Positions 36,190 through 45,564 of a stretch of 64,000 bases of DNA are shown one piece after another. The DNA is from Kitasatospora sp. SUK 42 (GTDB lineage: Bacteria; Actinomycetota; Actinomycetes; Streptomycetales; Streptomycetaceae). Numbering within the stretch: the first letter of the stretch is position 1; each line of letters opens with the position of its first letter. The DNA lies in NCBI RefSeq assembly GCF_015776785.2, contig NZ_LFMD02000007.1, positions 1,346,615 to 1,410,614 on the forward strand. Reading direction: 5' to 3'. Both the position numbers and the translations under genes were made by a program. Under the pieces are notes generated by a model that searched no databases, was not told the DNA's origin, and worked only from the letters and a program-made list of their open reading frames with translations.

Positions 36190-36669
36190 TCAGCCCTTGA
36201 TCGGGCTGCTCTGGTGGGACAGCAGCTTCAGCTCGCCGCCCCGCCTGACGATCACCCAGGTGATGCGGACCTGGCGCTCGGGCGCGGTCGTGCTCTCGCC
36301 CTCCAGCTGGATGCCGCCCTGGCTGACGACCAGCGCCGTGTCGTCGTCCAGGAACTTGACGGCCAGCGGGAACCCGCGCACCCGCGCCCCGCGGAAGGCG
36401 CCCTCGAAGCCAGCCGCCATGAACGAACGGATCGCCTCCCGGCTGGTCATCTGGTTGTCCTGCATCAGCAGGCTGCCGTTCTCGGTGAACAGCGAGGCGA
36501 AGCGGTCGGCGTCGTTGTGCTCCCACGCGTCCTGGATGCGCATCGGGACGGTGAGGACGGCCTTCTGCTCCTCGGTGGTGAACTCACGGTAGTAGGTCTG
36601 GTCCTCCTCGATGCCCGCGGCGGCGAGGATCTTCGAGGCGTCGCCCCACGGCGAGGTCGTCGTCGGCAT
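36190..36669 (-). CDS. Third SgcJ/EcaC-family (SnoaL-like) protein
   Basis: This 159-residue protein has the SgcJ pattern: LTVPMRIQDAWEHNDADRFASLFTENG, REAIRSFMAAGFEGAFRGARVRG and VRITWVIVRRGGELKLLSHQSSP. Start ATG 36669 has GGAGTGGAG just upstream. It precedes the P450 gene on the same strand direction (P450 and GMC genes lie upstream of it in transcription), so it is probably the last gene of a GMC-P450-SgcJ operon. A third copy far from the PKSE supports an accessory role of this fold in tailoring or in handling reactive intermediates. Confidence 0.78.
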   Translation of the reverse strand: MPTTTSPWGDASKILAAAGIEEDQTYYREFTTEEQKAVLTVPMRIQDAWEHNDADRFASLFTENGSLLMQDNQMTSREAIRSFMAAGFEGAFRGARVRGFPLAVKFLDDDTALVVSQGGIQLEGESTTAPERQVRITWVIVRRGGELKLLSHQSSPIKG

Positions 36670-36776
36670 TTCTCCACTCCTGTCGTCAGGTTCGTGCGGG
36701 TTCGTACGGGTGGTCGTGCGCCGGGGCGTCCTGTGCGCCCCGGCGCGGCGGGTCCGACCGGGCCGGCGGCCGGCGG

Positions 36777-38039
36777 TCAGCGGGGGACGTCCGCGACGGT
36801 GCCGAGGCGCACCGGCAGGGTGTCCAGCCCGCGCATGATGTTCGGGCCGCCGATCCGCCAGCGCAGTTCCTCGGGCTTGCAGGCGAGTTCGAGCCCGGGG
36901 AACCGGTCCAGCAGGCTGCGGAAGGCGATCCGGCTCTCCAGCCGGGCCAGCGGCGCCCCGACGCAGTAGTGGATCCCGTGGCCGAAGGCGATGTGCTGGT
37001 TGTCCTTGCGCTCGATGTCCAGGGCGTCGGGGTCGGCGAAGCGCCGCTCGTCCCGGTCGGCCGAGCCCAGCACGATGTTGACGGCGCTGCCCTTGGGGAT
37101 GACGGTGCCCGCGATCTCGACGTCCTCGGTGGTGAAGCGCATCGGGACGCGCTCGATCGGCCCGTCGTAGCGCAGCATCTCCTCGACCGCGGCGGGCAGC
37201 AGCTCCGGGCGGCTGCGCAGCAGCGCGAGCTGCTCGGGGTGGCGCAGCAGGGCGAGCACCCCGTTGCCGATGTGGTTGACGGTGGTCTCGTGGCCGGCGA
37301 CGAGCAACAGCTTGACCATGCCCAGGAGTTCGCGGCCGTCCAGCTGGTCCTCGCGGCCCGGCGCGATCAGCGCGCTGAGCAGGTCGGGCTGGCTGTCCGG
37401 GTCGCGGTCCGGGTCGACCCCGGGCCGCATCCGCTCGATCAGGTCGACGAGGTAGCGGCTCATCTCCTCGTTGCCCTGCCGCCGGCTGAGGATGCCCTCC
37501 TCGGTGGCCGGGGAGGCGAGCAGCATCCGGGTCCAGACCGCGAAGTCGCGCCGGTCGGCGAGCGGGATGCCGAGGAGTTCGCAGATCACGGTGATGGGCA
37601 GCGGGTGGGCGAGGGCGGCCATGAGGTCGGTCTCGGGCTCGCCCGCCACGGCGTCCAGCAGGTCGTCGGTGATCCGCTGGATCCGGGGGGCCAGCGCCTC
37701 GACCCGGCGGGGGGTGAACGCCTTGTTCACCAGCCGCCGTTGGCGGGTGTGGTCGGGCGGGTCGCTGTTCAGCATGTTGCGGCCCATCGGGCCCTCGTCG
37801 TCCCCGACGCCCGCCATGACCTTGGCCCACTCCGGGGCGGCCTTGGGCTCCTTGGAGAACCGCGGGTCGGCGAGGGCGTCCCGGGCGTCCTGGTAGCGGG
37901 TGATGAGGAAGACCTCGGACCCCATGGGCCCGGTGAGCCGGTGCACGGGGGAGTCCAGGCGCAGGGCCGCGTAGGCCGGGTAAGGATGGGCCTTGAAGGC
38001 CTCGCTCGACAGATCGACGCTCAGGTCCACGGCGTGCAC
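36777..38039 (-). CDS. Cytochrome P450 (class I bacterial, CYP107/105-like)
   Basis: This 420-residue P450 is typical of actinomycete tailoring enzymes. The oxygen-binding helix is LLLVAGHETTVN, the K-helix is EEMLRYDGPIERVPMRFT, and the haem loop FGHGIHYCVGAPLARLE carries the proximal Cys. It has no anchor and needs an external ferredoxin, which is not in the window. The first GTG (38039) lies only one base after a GGAG. A second GTG at 38030 has better spacing and may be the real start. It follows the GMC oxidoreductase by four bases, so they form one operon and may act in sequence. Confidence 0.88.
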   Translation of the reverse strand: MHAVDLSVDLSSEAFKAHPYPAYAALRLDSPVHRLTGPMGSEVFLITRYQDARDALADPRFSKEPKAAPEWAKVMAGVGDDEGPMGRNMLNSDPPDHTRQRRLVNKAFTPRRVEALAPRIQRITDDLLDAVAGEPETDLMAALAHPLPITVICELLGIPLADRRDFAVWTRMLLASPATEEGILSRRQGNEEMSRYLVDLIERMRPGVDPDRDPDSQPDLLSALIAPGREDQLDGRELLGMVKLLLVAGHETTVNHIGNGVLALLRHPEQLALLRSRPELLPAAVEEMLRYDGPIERVPMRFTTEDVEIAGTVIPKGSAVNIVLGSADRDERRFADPDALDIERKDNQHIAFGHGIHYCVGAPLARLESRIAFRSLLDRFPGLELACKPEELRWRIGGPNIMRGLDTLPVRLGTVADVPR

Positions 38040-38043
38040 ACTC

Positions 38044-39633
38044 CTAGGCCTGGTGGTGGGAGGCGGAGCCGGCCGCCGCCGTCGAGGGCGCCGCGACGCC
38101 GCGGATGAGGTCGGCCGCCTTCTCGGCGATGGCGATCACCGCCGCGTTGGGGTTGCCCCGGACGAGCGTCGGCATCACCGAGGCGTCGGCGACGCGGAGC
38201 GATTCCACGCCGAGCACGCGCAGTTCCGCGTCCACGACGGAGCCCATGGCGCAGGTGCCCGCGGCGTGGAAGATCGAGTGGGCGTAGTGGCGGATGAAGT
38301 CGCGCAGGTCCGCGTCGGATTCGGAGGCGGGCTGCTGGTGCTGCCCGTCGGTGTAGGGCTTCAGCGCCGCCTGGCGGGCGATCCGCATTCCGGCCCGGGT
38401 GGCCTCGACGGCGTCGTCGAGATCCGATTCGTCGGCGAAGTAGTTGTGCATGATCTTCGGTTTGGCGGTCGGGTCGTCGAGGGCCAGCATCACGCTTCCC
38501 CGGCTGCGCGGGGCGAGCATGGAGGGGCCGTAGGAGATCGCGTGGTCCGTCGGCGTTCCGAGGCCGCTGTCGGCGAACATCACCGGTGCGGCGAGGAATT
38601 CGGCGTCGGGTGCGGGAATTCCGTCCCGGGTGCGGATGAATCCGCCGGACTGGGGGCCGTTCGCGGTGAGCGGTCCACGTCCTTCGTTCAGGAACTGTTC
38701 GACGTCCTCCGGTCCGCCCGCGCTGATCATGCTGATCGGCTGCGAGTGCTTGTAGACCAGCGGGATGAGGGCGTGGTCCTGGAGGTTCTGGCCGACCATC
38801 GGCTGGTCGAGGACGACCGGGACGCCGAGGGCGGTCAGCAGCTGGGCGGGCCCGATGCCGGACAGCTGGAGCAGCTGCGGCGAGTTGTAGGCGCCCGCGC
38901 TGAGGATGACCTCCCGGGCGGCCCGGATGGTGACCGTCTCGTCGAGTCGGCTGCCGGTGACGCCGACCGCCCGGCCGTTCTCCACCAGCACCCGGTGGAC
39001 CTGGAGGTTCGTCTCGACGACGAGGTTCCCGCGTTCGAGCGCGGGAGCCAGGAACGCCGTGGCCGTGCTGCACCGCCGGCCGTCGCGCTGGGTGAGCTGG
39101 AAGAATCCGAAGCCGTCCTGCTCGGCTCCGTTGAAGTCCTCGTTCCGGCGGTAGCCGGCCTGGACCGCGGCCTCGACGAACGCCTCCGCCATCGGATTGT
39201 TCGCCCGGCCCTCGGAGACGGCGAGCGGTCCGCCCACCGCGTGGTACTCGGACGCGCCGCGCTCGTTGTCCTCCGAGCGGAGGAAGTACGGCATCAGCTC
39301 GCCGTAGCTCCAGCCCGGTTGGCCCCACTCGTCGAAGTCGATGCGGTTGCCGCGGACGTAGACCATCGTGTTGGTGGAACTGGTTCCACCGAGCACTCGA
39401 CCGCGGGGGAGATAGATGCGCCGCCGCCCGAGGAAGGGTTCCTCATGGGTGTCGTAATCCCAGTCGTACCGCGTGCGGAAGAGTTTTCCGAACGCGGCGG
39501 GGACGTGAATGTTCTCGGCGGCGTCAGCCGGGCCTGCCTCGATCAGACAGACCGTGACGTCAGGGTCCTCGGAGAGTCGGGCGGCGATCACGCTGCCCGC
39601 TGATCCGGCGCCGACGATGACGTAGTCGTACAC
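38044..39633 (-). CDS. GMC oxidoreductase (choline dehydrogenase-like)
   Basis: This 529-residue FAD enzyme is of the glucose-methanol-choline family. The N-terminal binding motif is VIVGAGSAGSVIAARLSEDP (residues 4-23). The GMC signature one is GRVLGGTSSTNTMVYVRGN near 85-103, and signature two is REVILSAGAYNSPQLLQLSG near 252-271. The active-site His is in SIFHAAGTCAMG, and the terminal Asn is in RGNPNAAVIAIAEKA. It differs in type from the E9-like enzyme at 21950, which is cholesterol-oxidase-like. The GTG start has AAGGTAGG upstream. Substrate alcohol unknown. Co-transcription with the P450 suggests alcohol formation and then oxidation to a carbonyl. Confidence 0.88.
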   Translation of the reverse strand: MYDYVIVGAGSAGSVIAARLSEDPDVTVCLIEAGPADAAENIHVPAAFGKLFRTRYDWDYDTHEEPFLGRRRIYLPRGRVLGGTSSTNTMVYVRGNRIDFDEWGQPGWSYGELMPYFLRSEDNERGASEYHAVGGPLAVSEGRANNPMAEAFVEAAVQAGYRRNEDFNGAEQDGFGFFQLTQRDGRRCSTATAFLAPALERGNLVVETNLQVHRVLVENGRAVGVTGSRLDETVTIRAAREVILSAGAYNSPQLLQLSGIGPAQLLTALGVPVVLDQPMVGQNLQDHALIPLVYKHSQPISMISAGGPEDVEQFLNEGRGPLTANGPQSGGFIRTRDGIPAPDAEFLAAPVMFADSGLGTPTDHAISYGPSMLAPRSRGSVMLALDDPTAKPKIMHNYFADESDLDDAVEATRAGMRIARQAALKPYTDGQHQQPASESDADLRDFIRHYAHSIFHAAGTCAMGSVVDAELRVLGVESLRVADASVMPTLVRGNPNAAVIAIAEKAADLIRGVAAPSTAAAGSASHHQA

Positions 39634-39809
39634 GGCTTCGACCTACCTTCTCTCGACGTTCCACCTGCTCATTCGTGGGCACCATCGTCGGGTCTCAGAG
39701 GCCCCACCGACATCTCCTCAAATGCGCACTCCGAGAAGCGAACAGCCCTCGTAGTCCGTAGACTTGACCCACGGTGCAGTGAGAATTCAACGGTGAGGGG
39801 CGCTGTTCA
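39634..39809. promoter_or_regulatory. Divergent promoter region
   Basis: This 176-base gap lies between the divergent GMC oxidoreductase and alpha/beta hydrolase genes. It should carry promoters in both directions. A TTGACC at 39764-39769 could be a -35 element for the hydrolase, but no convincing -10 follows. I see no strong inverted repeat. Confidence 0.4.
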
Positions 39810-40499
39810 ATGGCTACGTACGTCTTGATCCACGCGGCGGCGGTGGACGCGTGGTACTGGGGGCCGCTGGCGGCCGAGTTGCGCGAGCGCGGCCACGAGG
39901 TGGTCGCACCGGACCTTCCGTGCGACGACGAGTCGGCCGGGCTCGCGGAGTACACGGACACGGTGGTGAAGGCGATCGGTGACCGCACCGATCTCGTCGT
40001 CGTCGCCCACTCGTTGGGCGGCTTCACCGGCCCGCTGGTCTGTGACCGGCTGCCGGTCGACCTGCTGGTGATGCTCCAGGCGCAGGTGCCGGCGCCGGGC
40101 GAGTCGCCGGGGGAGTGGTGGGGCAACACCGGTTACGGGCAGGCCCGGGAGGAGGCCGACCGCCGCCGGGGAGTGCCGGACGGCACGGAGGAGGAGCCGC
40201 TGTCCCTGGTGCTGTACGACACTCCGGCCGATCTGGCCGCCGAGTTCCTGGCGAAGCACCAGCGGGCCCAGACGGCGACGCCGTTCATCAAGCCGTGGCC
40301 GCTGGAGGCCTGGCCGTCGGTGCCGACCAGGTTCCTGATGGCCTCCGGGGACCGGTTCTTCCCGCCGGAGTTCATGCGCGCGATGGTCGCCGACCGGCTG
40401 GGCTTCCAGCCCGACGAGATGCCGGGCGACCACTGCCCGATGCTCGGCCACCCGGCGGAGCTGGCCGACCGGCTGGAGGCGTACCGCGCGGCGCTGTGA
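39810..40499 (+). CDS. Alpha/beta hydrolase
   Basis: This 229-residue hydrolase resembles small esterases such as plant methyl-esterase and MEKHLA-like bacterial hydrolases. The oxyanion region is VLIHAAAVDAWYWGPLA. The nucleophile elbow is AHSLGGF, with Ser near 69. The catalytic Asp is probably in MASGDRFFP, and the catalytic His is in MPGDHCPMLGHP. There is no signal peptide. The gene stands alone between divergent and convergent neighbours. It could hydrolyse an ester intermediate or be a lactonase. No specific substrate is indicated. Confidence 0.8.
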   Translation: MATYVLIHAAAVDAWYWGPLAAELRERGHEVVAPDLPCDDESAGLAEYTDTVVKAIGDRTDLVVVAHSLGGFTGPLVCDRLPVDLLVMLQAQVPAPGESPGEWWGNTGYGQAREEADRRRGVPDGTEEEPLSLVLYDTPADLAAEFLAKHQRAQTATPFIKPWPLEAWPSVPTRFLMASGDRFFPPEFMRAMVADRLGFQPDEMPGDHCPMLGHPAELADRLEAYRAAL

Positions 40500-40515
40500 T
40501 CGGAGCCGACGGCCG

Positions 40516-40559
40516 ACGCGCCGGTCGGACCGCCCCCGGGGGCGGTCCGACCGGCGCGT
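40516..40559. terminator. Bidirectional terminator palindrome
   Basis: A perfect 22-base-pair inverted repeat (40516-40537 and 40538-40559) has no spacer. It lies between the convergent hydrolase and DUF899 genes. It is one of the longest perfect palindromes in the window. Confidence 0.85.
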
Positions 40560-40581
40560 TCGGTTGTGGCCGGTGCGGCGG

Positions 40582-41229
40582 TCAGTCGGTGTAGCGGTCG
40601 TGCAGCCGCCACCACTGCTGCGGGTAGTCCAGCCCCTCCTCCTGCCGGCCGAGCGGCGTGAGGTCGAGGTAGTTGTAGGTGTTGATGAGGATGTCGCCGC
40701 CCCGCGACGAGGACGAGTAGGTGTGGAAGACCTCGTCCCCGTCACGCAGGAAGACGCTCAGGCCGGAGGACTCGCCACCGGCCGCGTTGGTCACGTGGAA
40801 GTCCTGGTTGAAGTCGCTGTCGAAGGACGAGAACCACGGCACGGTCCAGTCCATCCGCTTCCTGAACGCCTCCAGCTTCGCCAGCGGCGCGCGCGAGACC
40901 AGGACGAGCGTGGTGTCCCGGGCGTTGAGGTGGTTGGGGTGGCCGAGGTTGTCGACCTGGAGCGAGCAGCCGACGCAGCCCTCGTCCCAGTTCGGGTGGA
41001 ACATGTAGTGCCGGACGATGAGTTGACGGCGCCCGGCGAACAGGTCGAGCAGGGTGGCGGGGCCGTCGGACCCTTCAAAGGTGTACTGCTTGTCCAGCTT
41101 CACCATCGGCAGCTGCCGGCGCTGCGCGCTCACCGCGTCACGCATCCGGGTGAGCGCCTTCTCCTGGCGCAGCAGCTCTTCGCGGGCGGTCAGCCACTCG
41201 TCGCGAGTGACGACGGGCGGAACGGACAT
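40582..41229 (-). CDS. DUF899 family thioredoxin-like protein
   Basis: This 215-residue protein starts with the conserved DUF899 layout: TRDEWLTAREELLRQEKALTRMRDAVSAQRRQLP. It then has YTFEGSDGPATLLDLFAGRRQLIVRHYMF and the cysteine pair GCVGC at about residues 83-87. VFLRDGDEVFHTYSSSSRGGD follows. The fold is thioredoxin-like, but the Cys-x-x-Cys is displaced from the usual position. The family is common in actinomycetes, and its function is not established. It probably shares an operon with the efflux gene upstream (gap about 90 bases). A redox role is plausible. Confidence 0.8.
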   Translation of the reverse strand: MSVPPVVTRDEWLTAREELLRQEKALTRMRDAVSAQRRQLPMVKLDKQYTFEGSDGPATLLDLFAGRRQLIVRHYMFHPNWDEGCVGCSLQVDNLGHPNHLNARDTTLVLVSRAPLAKLEAFRKRMDWTVPWFSSFDSDFNQDFHVTNAAGGESSGLSVFLRDGDEVFHTYSSSSRGGDILINTYNYLDLTPLGRQEEGLDYPQQWWRLHDRYTD

Positions 41230-41316
41230 CGTTCTCTCTCCTGGAATCGTCGGGAATCGTCTGGGAGTGCTCTGGACGGGGGTTCCGGACGGGGGCGCCG
41301 GAACCGCCGGGACGGC

Positions 41317-42888
41317 TCAGCCGGCCGGCTGGACCGAGGGCTCGCCGGCGTCGGAGGCCTCGGCCTCGGCCGGCGCGTTGCTGGTGACCCCGACGTGCCG
41401 CAGCATGATCGCGGCGATCGCGGCGAGCCCGAGCAGCACCACGGTGCTGATCACGCAGACCGCGGTGAGGCTGCTGGTGAAGGCGTCGTGCGCGGTGCGG
41501 AGCAGGGCGTTGGCGGAGTCCGACGGCAGGTCCTTCGCGGCCGTCAGGGCGCCGATGACGCTCTCGTGCGCGCTCTGCGGGGTGCCGGCCGGCAGCGGGT
41601 CGGCGAGGTTGGCACCGTAGACGGCGGTGGCGATGGCACCCATCACACCGGCGCCCAGCGCGATGCCGAGCTGGCCGCAGGTCTCGGAGAGCGAGGCGGC
41701 GGCGCCGGAGCGCTCCTGCGGGGACGCGGCGAGGATCAGGTTGGTGGTCAGCGCCGCCTGCGGGCCGGAGCCCGCGCTGGTGATGGTGACGCCGGTGATG
41801 ACCAGGGCCAGGCCGCCGTCGCTGCCGACCTGGGTGAGGACGAGGTAGCCGATCGCCGCGACGGTGAGGCCGGCGGCGATGACGTAGGCGGGCCGGATCT
41901 TGCGGGCGATGGCGGGGGCCGACATCGCGGTGATGACCATGGCGGCGCCGGACGGCATCATGAGCAGACCGGCCTTCAGCGGGGAGAGCCCCTCGACGGC
42001 CTGGAGCCAGACGTTCACCACGAAGATGGTGCCGCCGCCGACGACCGCGCCGAAGATGTTGATCACGAGCGCGGCGCTGACCTGGCGGTGGCCGAACAGG
42101 CGCAGGTCCATCAGCGGGTCCTCCAGCGTGCGCTGGCGGACGACGAACACGGCGCCCAGGACGACGCCGATGACGATGGCGAGGGCCGGGACGAGGCTCC
42201 AGCCGTTCTGCGCCAGCTCCTTGATGCCGTAGATGATCGGCATCAGACCGGCCAGGGACAGCAGGACACTGAGCGGGTCGAGGCGCTTGGCCTCGGGGTT
42301 GCTGAACTCGGGCAGCAGCAGCGGACCGGCGATCAGCAGGACCACCATGATCGGGACCGAGAGCAGGAAGACCGAGCCCCACCAGAAGAACTGGAGCATC
42401 ACGCCGCCGACGACCGGGCCGAGCGCGAGCCCGCCCATGAAGGCGCTCACCCAGACGCCGATGGCGGCGCCCATCTGCTTGGGGTTGCGGTAGAACATGT
42501 TGACGATCAGCGCGAGCGTCGAGGGGGCGAGGGTCGCCCCCGCCACACCCATCAGCACGCGGGCCGTGATCAGCATCGGGGTGCTGGTGGAGAACGCCGC
42601 CACCGTCGAGGCGATGCCGAAGGCCGCCGCGCCGATCAGCAGGACCTTCCGCCGGCCGATCCGGTCACCGAGCGTGCCCATGGTGATCAGGAAGGCGGCC
42701 ACCACGAAGCCGTAGGAGTCGATGATCCACAGCTGCTCGACGCTGTTGGCGTGGAGGTCTTCACTCAGATGGGGGAGAGCCAGGTTGAGCACGCTGAGGT
42801 CCATGGACACCAGCAGAGTGGGCAACGCCAGCACGGCGAGGGCGATCCACTCCTTCCTCCCGGCTTGGGGCATGTCAACAGTGGTCAC
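41317..42888 (-). CDS. DHA2-family MFS drug efflux transporter (EmrB/QacA type)
   Basis: This membrane protein of about 523 residues has 14 predicted helices and the DHA2 signature. The first helix reads LPTLLVSMDLSVLNLALPHLS, loop 2-3 has GTLGDRIGRRKVLLIG, and motif C follows in the fifth helix. GTG 42888 is preferred because GAGAGG lies upstream with normal spacing. The frame opens at an ATG at 42966, which would add a 26-residue non-conserved leader. It lies downstream of the ECF sigma gene on the same strand. Such pumps often export the cluster product and confer self-resistance. Confidence 0.87.
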   Translation of the reverse strand: MTTVDMPQAGRKEWIALAVLALPTLLVSMDLSVLNLALPHLSEDLHANSVEQLWIIDSYGFVVAAFLITMGTLGDRIGRRKVLLIGAAAFGIASTVAAFSTSTPMLITARVLMGVAGATLAPSTLALIVNMFYRNPKQMGAAIGVWVSAFMGGLALGPVVGGVMLQFFWWGSVFLLSVPIMVVLLIAGPLLLPEFSNPEAKRLDPLSVLLSLAGLMPIIYGIKELAQNGWSLVPALAIVIGVVLGAVFVVRQRTLEDPLMDLRLFGHRQVSAALVINIFGAVVGGGTIFVVNVWLQAVEGLSPLKAGLLMMPSGAAMVITAMSAPAIARKIRPAYVIAAGLTVAAIGYLVLTQVGSDGGLALVITGVTITSAGSGPQAALTTNLILAASPQERSGAAASLSETCGQLGIALGAGVMGAIATAVYGANLADPLPAGTPQSAHESVIGALTAAKDLPSDSANALLRTAHDAFTSSLTAVCVISTVVLLGLAAIAAIMLRHVGVTSNAPAEAEASDAGEPSVQPAG

Positions 42889-43031
42889 GTCAAAGTCCTC
42901 TCGTCCGTCCGTGCCGCCGGTGACGGCGGCTCCTTCATTGAGACGGTCGGACGCGGAAAAACTCATCGGTGCCCCCGCCGGATCCTGCCGGGAACGGCCC
43001 GAGGGCCGCCGGCGAGGGGCTCAGCCGCAGG

Positions 43032-44090
43032 TCAGGGCGTGTCCTGGAGGGTGGCCGGCAGACCGAAGGACGGGAAGACGTCCGCGATGAACGCGGTGAT
43101 CTCCACGATCTCCGGGCCCTCGATCCGCAGCACGTGCAGTCCGACCGGCAGGTACGCCGAGGCCTCCGGGTGGCGGACGTACGTCGCCACGGCCGGTCGG
43201 CGGTTGGCGGCGGTGACCAGGTGCCGCACGTCGGTGAAGGCGTTCGGGCCGACCAGCGCCGGCAGCCAGCCGGCGATGACCGCGTCCCGCCCGAGGTAGC
43301 TGGTGAGCGTCGGCGGCATGGTGAACCGGGCGTCCTCGCGCAGCAGTTCGGCCAGCGCGGTGAGGTCGCCCCGCTTGGTGGCCGCCATGTAGCGGTGCAG
43401 TACGGCCCGCTCCTCCTGGCTCGGGTCCCCGGCGGGCCCCCAGTCCAGCCGGCGGTCGGGCAGGTGCTGCTTGAGCGTGGCCCGGGCGCGCTGGAGGGCG
43501 CTGTTCACCGACGCCGAGGTGCTCTCCAGCAGGGCCGCCGTCTCGTTGGCCGTCCAGCCGAGCACGTCGCGCAGGATGAGGACGGCGCGCTGCCGGGGCG
43601 GCAGGTGCTGGATGGCCGCGAGGTAGGCCAGCTCGATCGTCTCGGTGGCGACGGCCGCGGCGTCCGGCTCGGTGTCGCTCGGGGCGATCGGCTCCAGCAG
43701 GTGGTCCGGGTACGGCTGCAGCCACGGGACCTCGGTCAGCTGGGCGGTCGCGCCCGCCGCTGCCCCCCAGGCCGCGGGCAGGGCGACCGGCGTGCGCGGG
43801 TGGCGGTCCAGGTGGTCCAGACAGGCGTTGGTGGCGATCCGGTACAGCCAGGCGCGGAACGTGGAGTGCCCCTGGAACGTCTCCCGCTTGCGCCAGGCCC
43901 GCAGGAAGGTCTCCTGCACCAGGTCCTCGGCGTCGTCGAAGGAGCCGAGCATCCGGTAGCAGTGCACCTGGAGCTCGCGCCGGTACCGCTCGGTGAAGTC
44001 CGTGAAGGCCGGTTCGTCGCCGTTGCGCACCGCCGTGCTCACCGCGATGCGCTCCTCGGCCCGACGCGTGCTGGCCCCGCTTGTACCCAC
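43032..44090 (-). CDS. ECF sigma factor with C-terminal SnoaL-like domain
   Basis: This 352-residue protein has sigma region 2 at about residues 20-90 (FTERYRRELQVHCYRMLGSFDDAEDLVQE; FRAWLYRIATNACLD). Region 4 is at about 150-200 (HLPPRQRAVLILRDVLGWTANETAALLES). A C-terminal SnoaL/NTF2-like domain follows from about 225 (YMAATKRGDLTALAELLREDARFTMPP). Such fused ECF factors lack an anti-sigma factor, and the tail is believed to modulate activity. GTG 44090 is chosen because GGGAGG lies six bases upstream. The frame is open further to 44171. It is divergent from the glycosyltransferase operon, whose promoter it might recognise. Confidence 0.87.
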   Translation of the reverse strand: MGTSGASTRRAEERIAVSTAVRNGDEPAFTDFTERYRRELQVHCYRMLGSFDDAEDLVQETFLRAWRKRETFQGHSTFRAWLYRIATNACLDHLDRHPRTPVALPAAWGAAAGATAQLTEVPWLQPYPDHLLEPIAPSDTEPDAAAVATETIELAYLAAIQHLPPRQRAVLILRDVLGWTANETAALLESTSASVNSALQRARATLKQHLPDRRLDWGPAGDPSQEERAVLHRYMAATKRGDLTALAELLREDARFTMPPTLTSYLGRDAVIAGWLPALVGPNAFTDVRHLVTAANRRPAVATYVRHPEASAYLPVGLHVLRIEGPEIVEITAFIADVFPSFGLPATLQDTP

Positions 44091-44234
44091 CGATGCCCTC
44101 CCGACCACCTGTGGTGACTGTCGATCATCGGTGGCCAACCCTACGTCACGGACCGGAGGGTGAGCAATCACGGAGGTGCGCCGGGTGTTCGCCAGCGATC
44201 ACGCTGAGGGCACACGACGGGAGGGAAGATCCGC

Positions 44235-45515
44235 ATGCGCGTCCTGTTCCTCACCTGCCTCAACAAATCCCATCTCTACGCCATGACGCCGCTCGCCTGG
44301 GCCCTGCAGATCGCCGGCCACTCCGTGCGGGTCGCCAGCCAGCCGGACCTGGCGGAGGACGTCATGCGGACCGGGTTCACCGCGGTGCCGGTCGGGGACC
44401 CGCTGAACCTGGAGAGCAAGCTGGGCCCCGCACAGCCGGCCGCGCCGCGGCCCGGGCCGGGGCCAGTCGTCAAACCGGTCCAGTCGACGTTCCCGGAGGA
44501 GCCGCACGCGCACCTGTCGACCATCACCGACGGCTTCTTCCCGATGATCTGCCCGGACCGGATGTTCGACGACCTGGTGGACTACGCGGTGGGCTGGAAG
44601 CCCGATCTGGTCGTCTGGAACACGCTCGCCTTCGCCGGGCCGGTGGCCGCGCTGGCCAGCGGGGCCGCGCACGCCCGGCTGCTCTTCGGCGCCGACGGCC
44701 TGGCGCAGATCCGCGCCGCCTTCCACCGGGAGCGGGCCGGGCACACCGGCGCCGCGCTGAACGATCCGCTGGAGGACTGGCTCGGGCCCAAACTCGAACG
44801 GATCGGCCACCGGTTCACCGAGGAGGTCGTGCTCGGCCAGTGGACCATGGACCCGATGCCCTCGTGGGTGCCGCACCCCCCGGGCGACGTCCACTACGTG
44901 CCGATGCGCCACGTCCCGTACAACGGGCCCAGCGTGACACCCGAGTGGCTGTCCAAGCCGCCGGCCAGGAGGCGGGTCTGCGTCACCCTCGGCACCTCGC
45001 ACCGCGAGTCGCACGGCATCGAGGTCTCCGTCCCGGACCTGCTCGAAGGCGTGGCCGACCTGGACGTCGAGGTGGTCGCCACCCTCAACCGGCGGCAGCT
45101 CGACCAGGTGGACAGCGTGCCGGACAACGTCCGGATCGCGGACTTCGTGCCGCTGAACGTCCTGCTGCCCACCTGCTCGGCGATCGTCCACCACGGCGGC
45201 ACCGCGACCTTCGCGGCCGCCCTGGAACACGGCGTGCCGCAGCTGATCGCGCCCAGCACCTACTGGACGGAACGCTGGTGGGGGCCGGTCGCGGAGGCGA
45301 ACGGGCTGGAGGCGCGCGGCGCGGGCCTCTACGTCGGCGACTCGGACACGCTCACCGCCGAGGCGCTGCGCGACGGCCTCGTGCGGGTGCTCGACGACCC
45401 CGCCTTCGCCGCCCGGGCGGCCGCGGTGCGGACCGAGCGGCTCGCCACGCCGACCCCCAACGACCTGGTGCACACCCTGGAGAGGCTGACCGCGCAACGG
45501 CGTGGCACCTGCTGA
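44235..45515 (+). CDS. Second GT1-family glycosyltransferase
   Basis: This 426-residue GT-B enzyme is homologous to the one at 4627. Its start is RVLFLTCLNKSHLYAMTPLA with the conserved His near 13. It has VLGQWTMDPMPSWVPHPPGDVHYVPMRHVPYNGP in pieces. The donor-site signature is VRIADFVPLNVLLPTCSAIVHHGG. A Pro/Gly-rich stretch at about 70-95 is unusual and may be a flexible loop. The ATG start has GGGAGGGAAG upstream. It opens the right-arm sugar operon and probably uses the modified sugar made by the genes that follow. Confidence 0.85.
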   Translation: MRVLFLTCLNKSHLYAMTPLAWALQIAGHSVRVASQPDLAEDVMRTGFTAVPVGDPLNLESKLGPAQPAAPRPGPGPVVKPVQSTFPEEPHAHLSTITDGFFPMICPDRMFDDLVDYAVGWKPDLVVWNTLAFAGPVAALASGAAHARLLFGADGLAQIRAAFHRERAGHTGAALNDPLEDWLGPKLERIGHRFTEEVVLGQWTMDPMPSWVPHPPGDVHYVPMRHVPYNGPSVTPEWLSKPPARRRVCVTLGTSHRESHGIEVSVPDLLEGVADLDVEVVATLNRRQLDQVDSVPDNVRIADFVPLNVLLPTCSAIVHHGGTATFAAALEHGVPQLIAPSTYWTERWWGPVAEANGLEARGAGLYVGDSDTLTAEALRDGLVRVLDDPAFAARAAAVRTERLATPTPNDLVHTLERLTAQRRGTC

Positions 45516-45564
45516 CCACCGGCACCGACCCGACCTCCCCCGACCGCAGAACGCAGGAGAAGCC

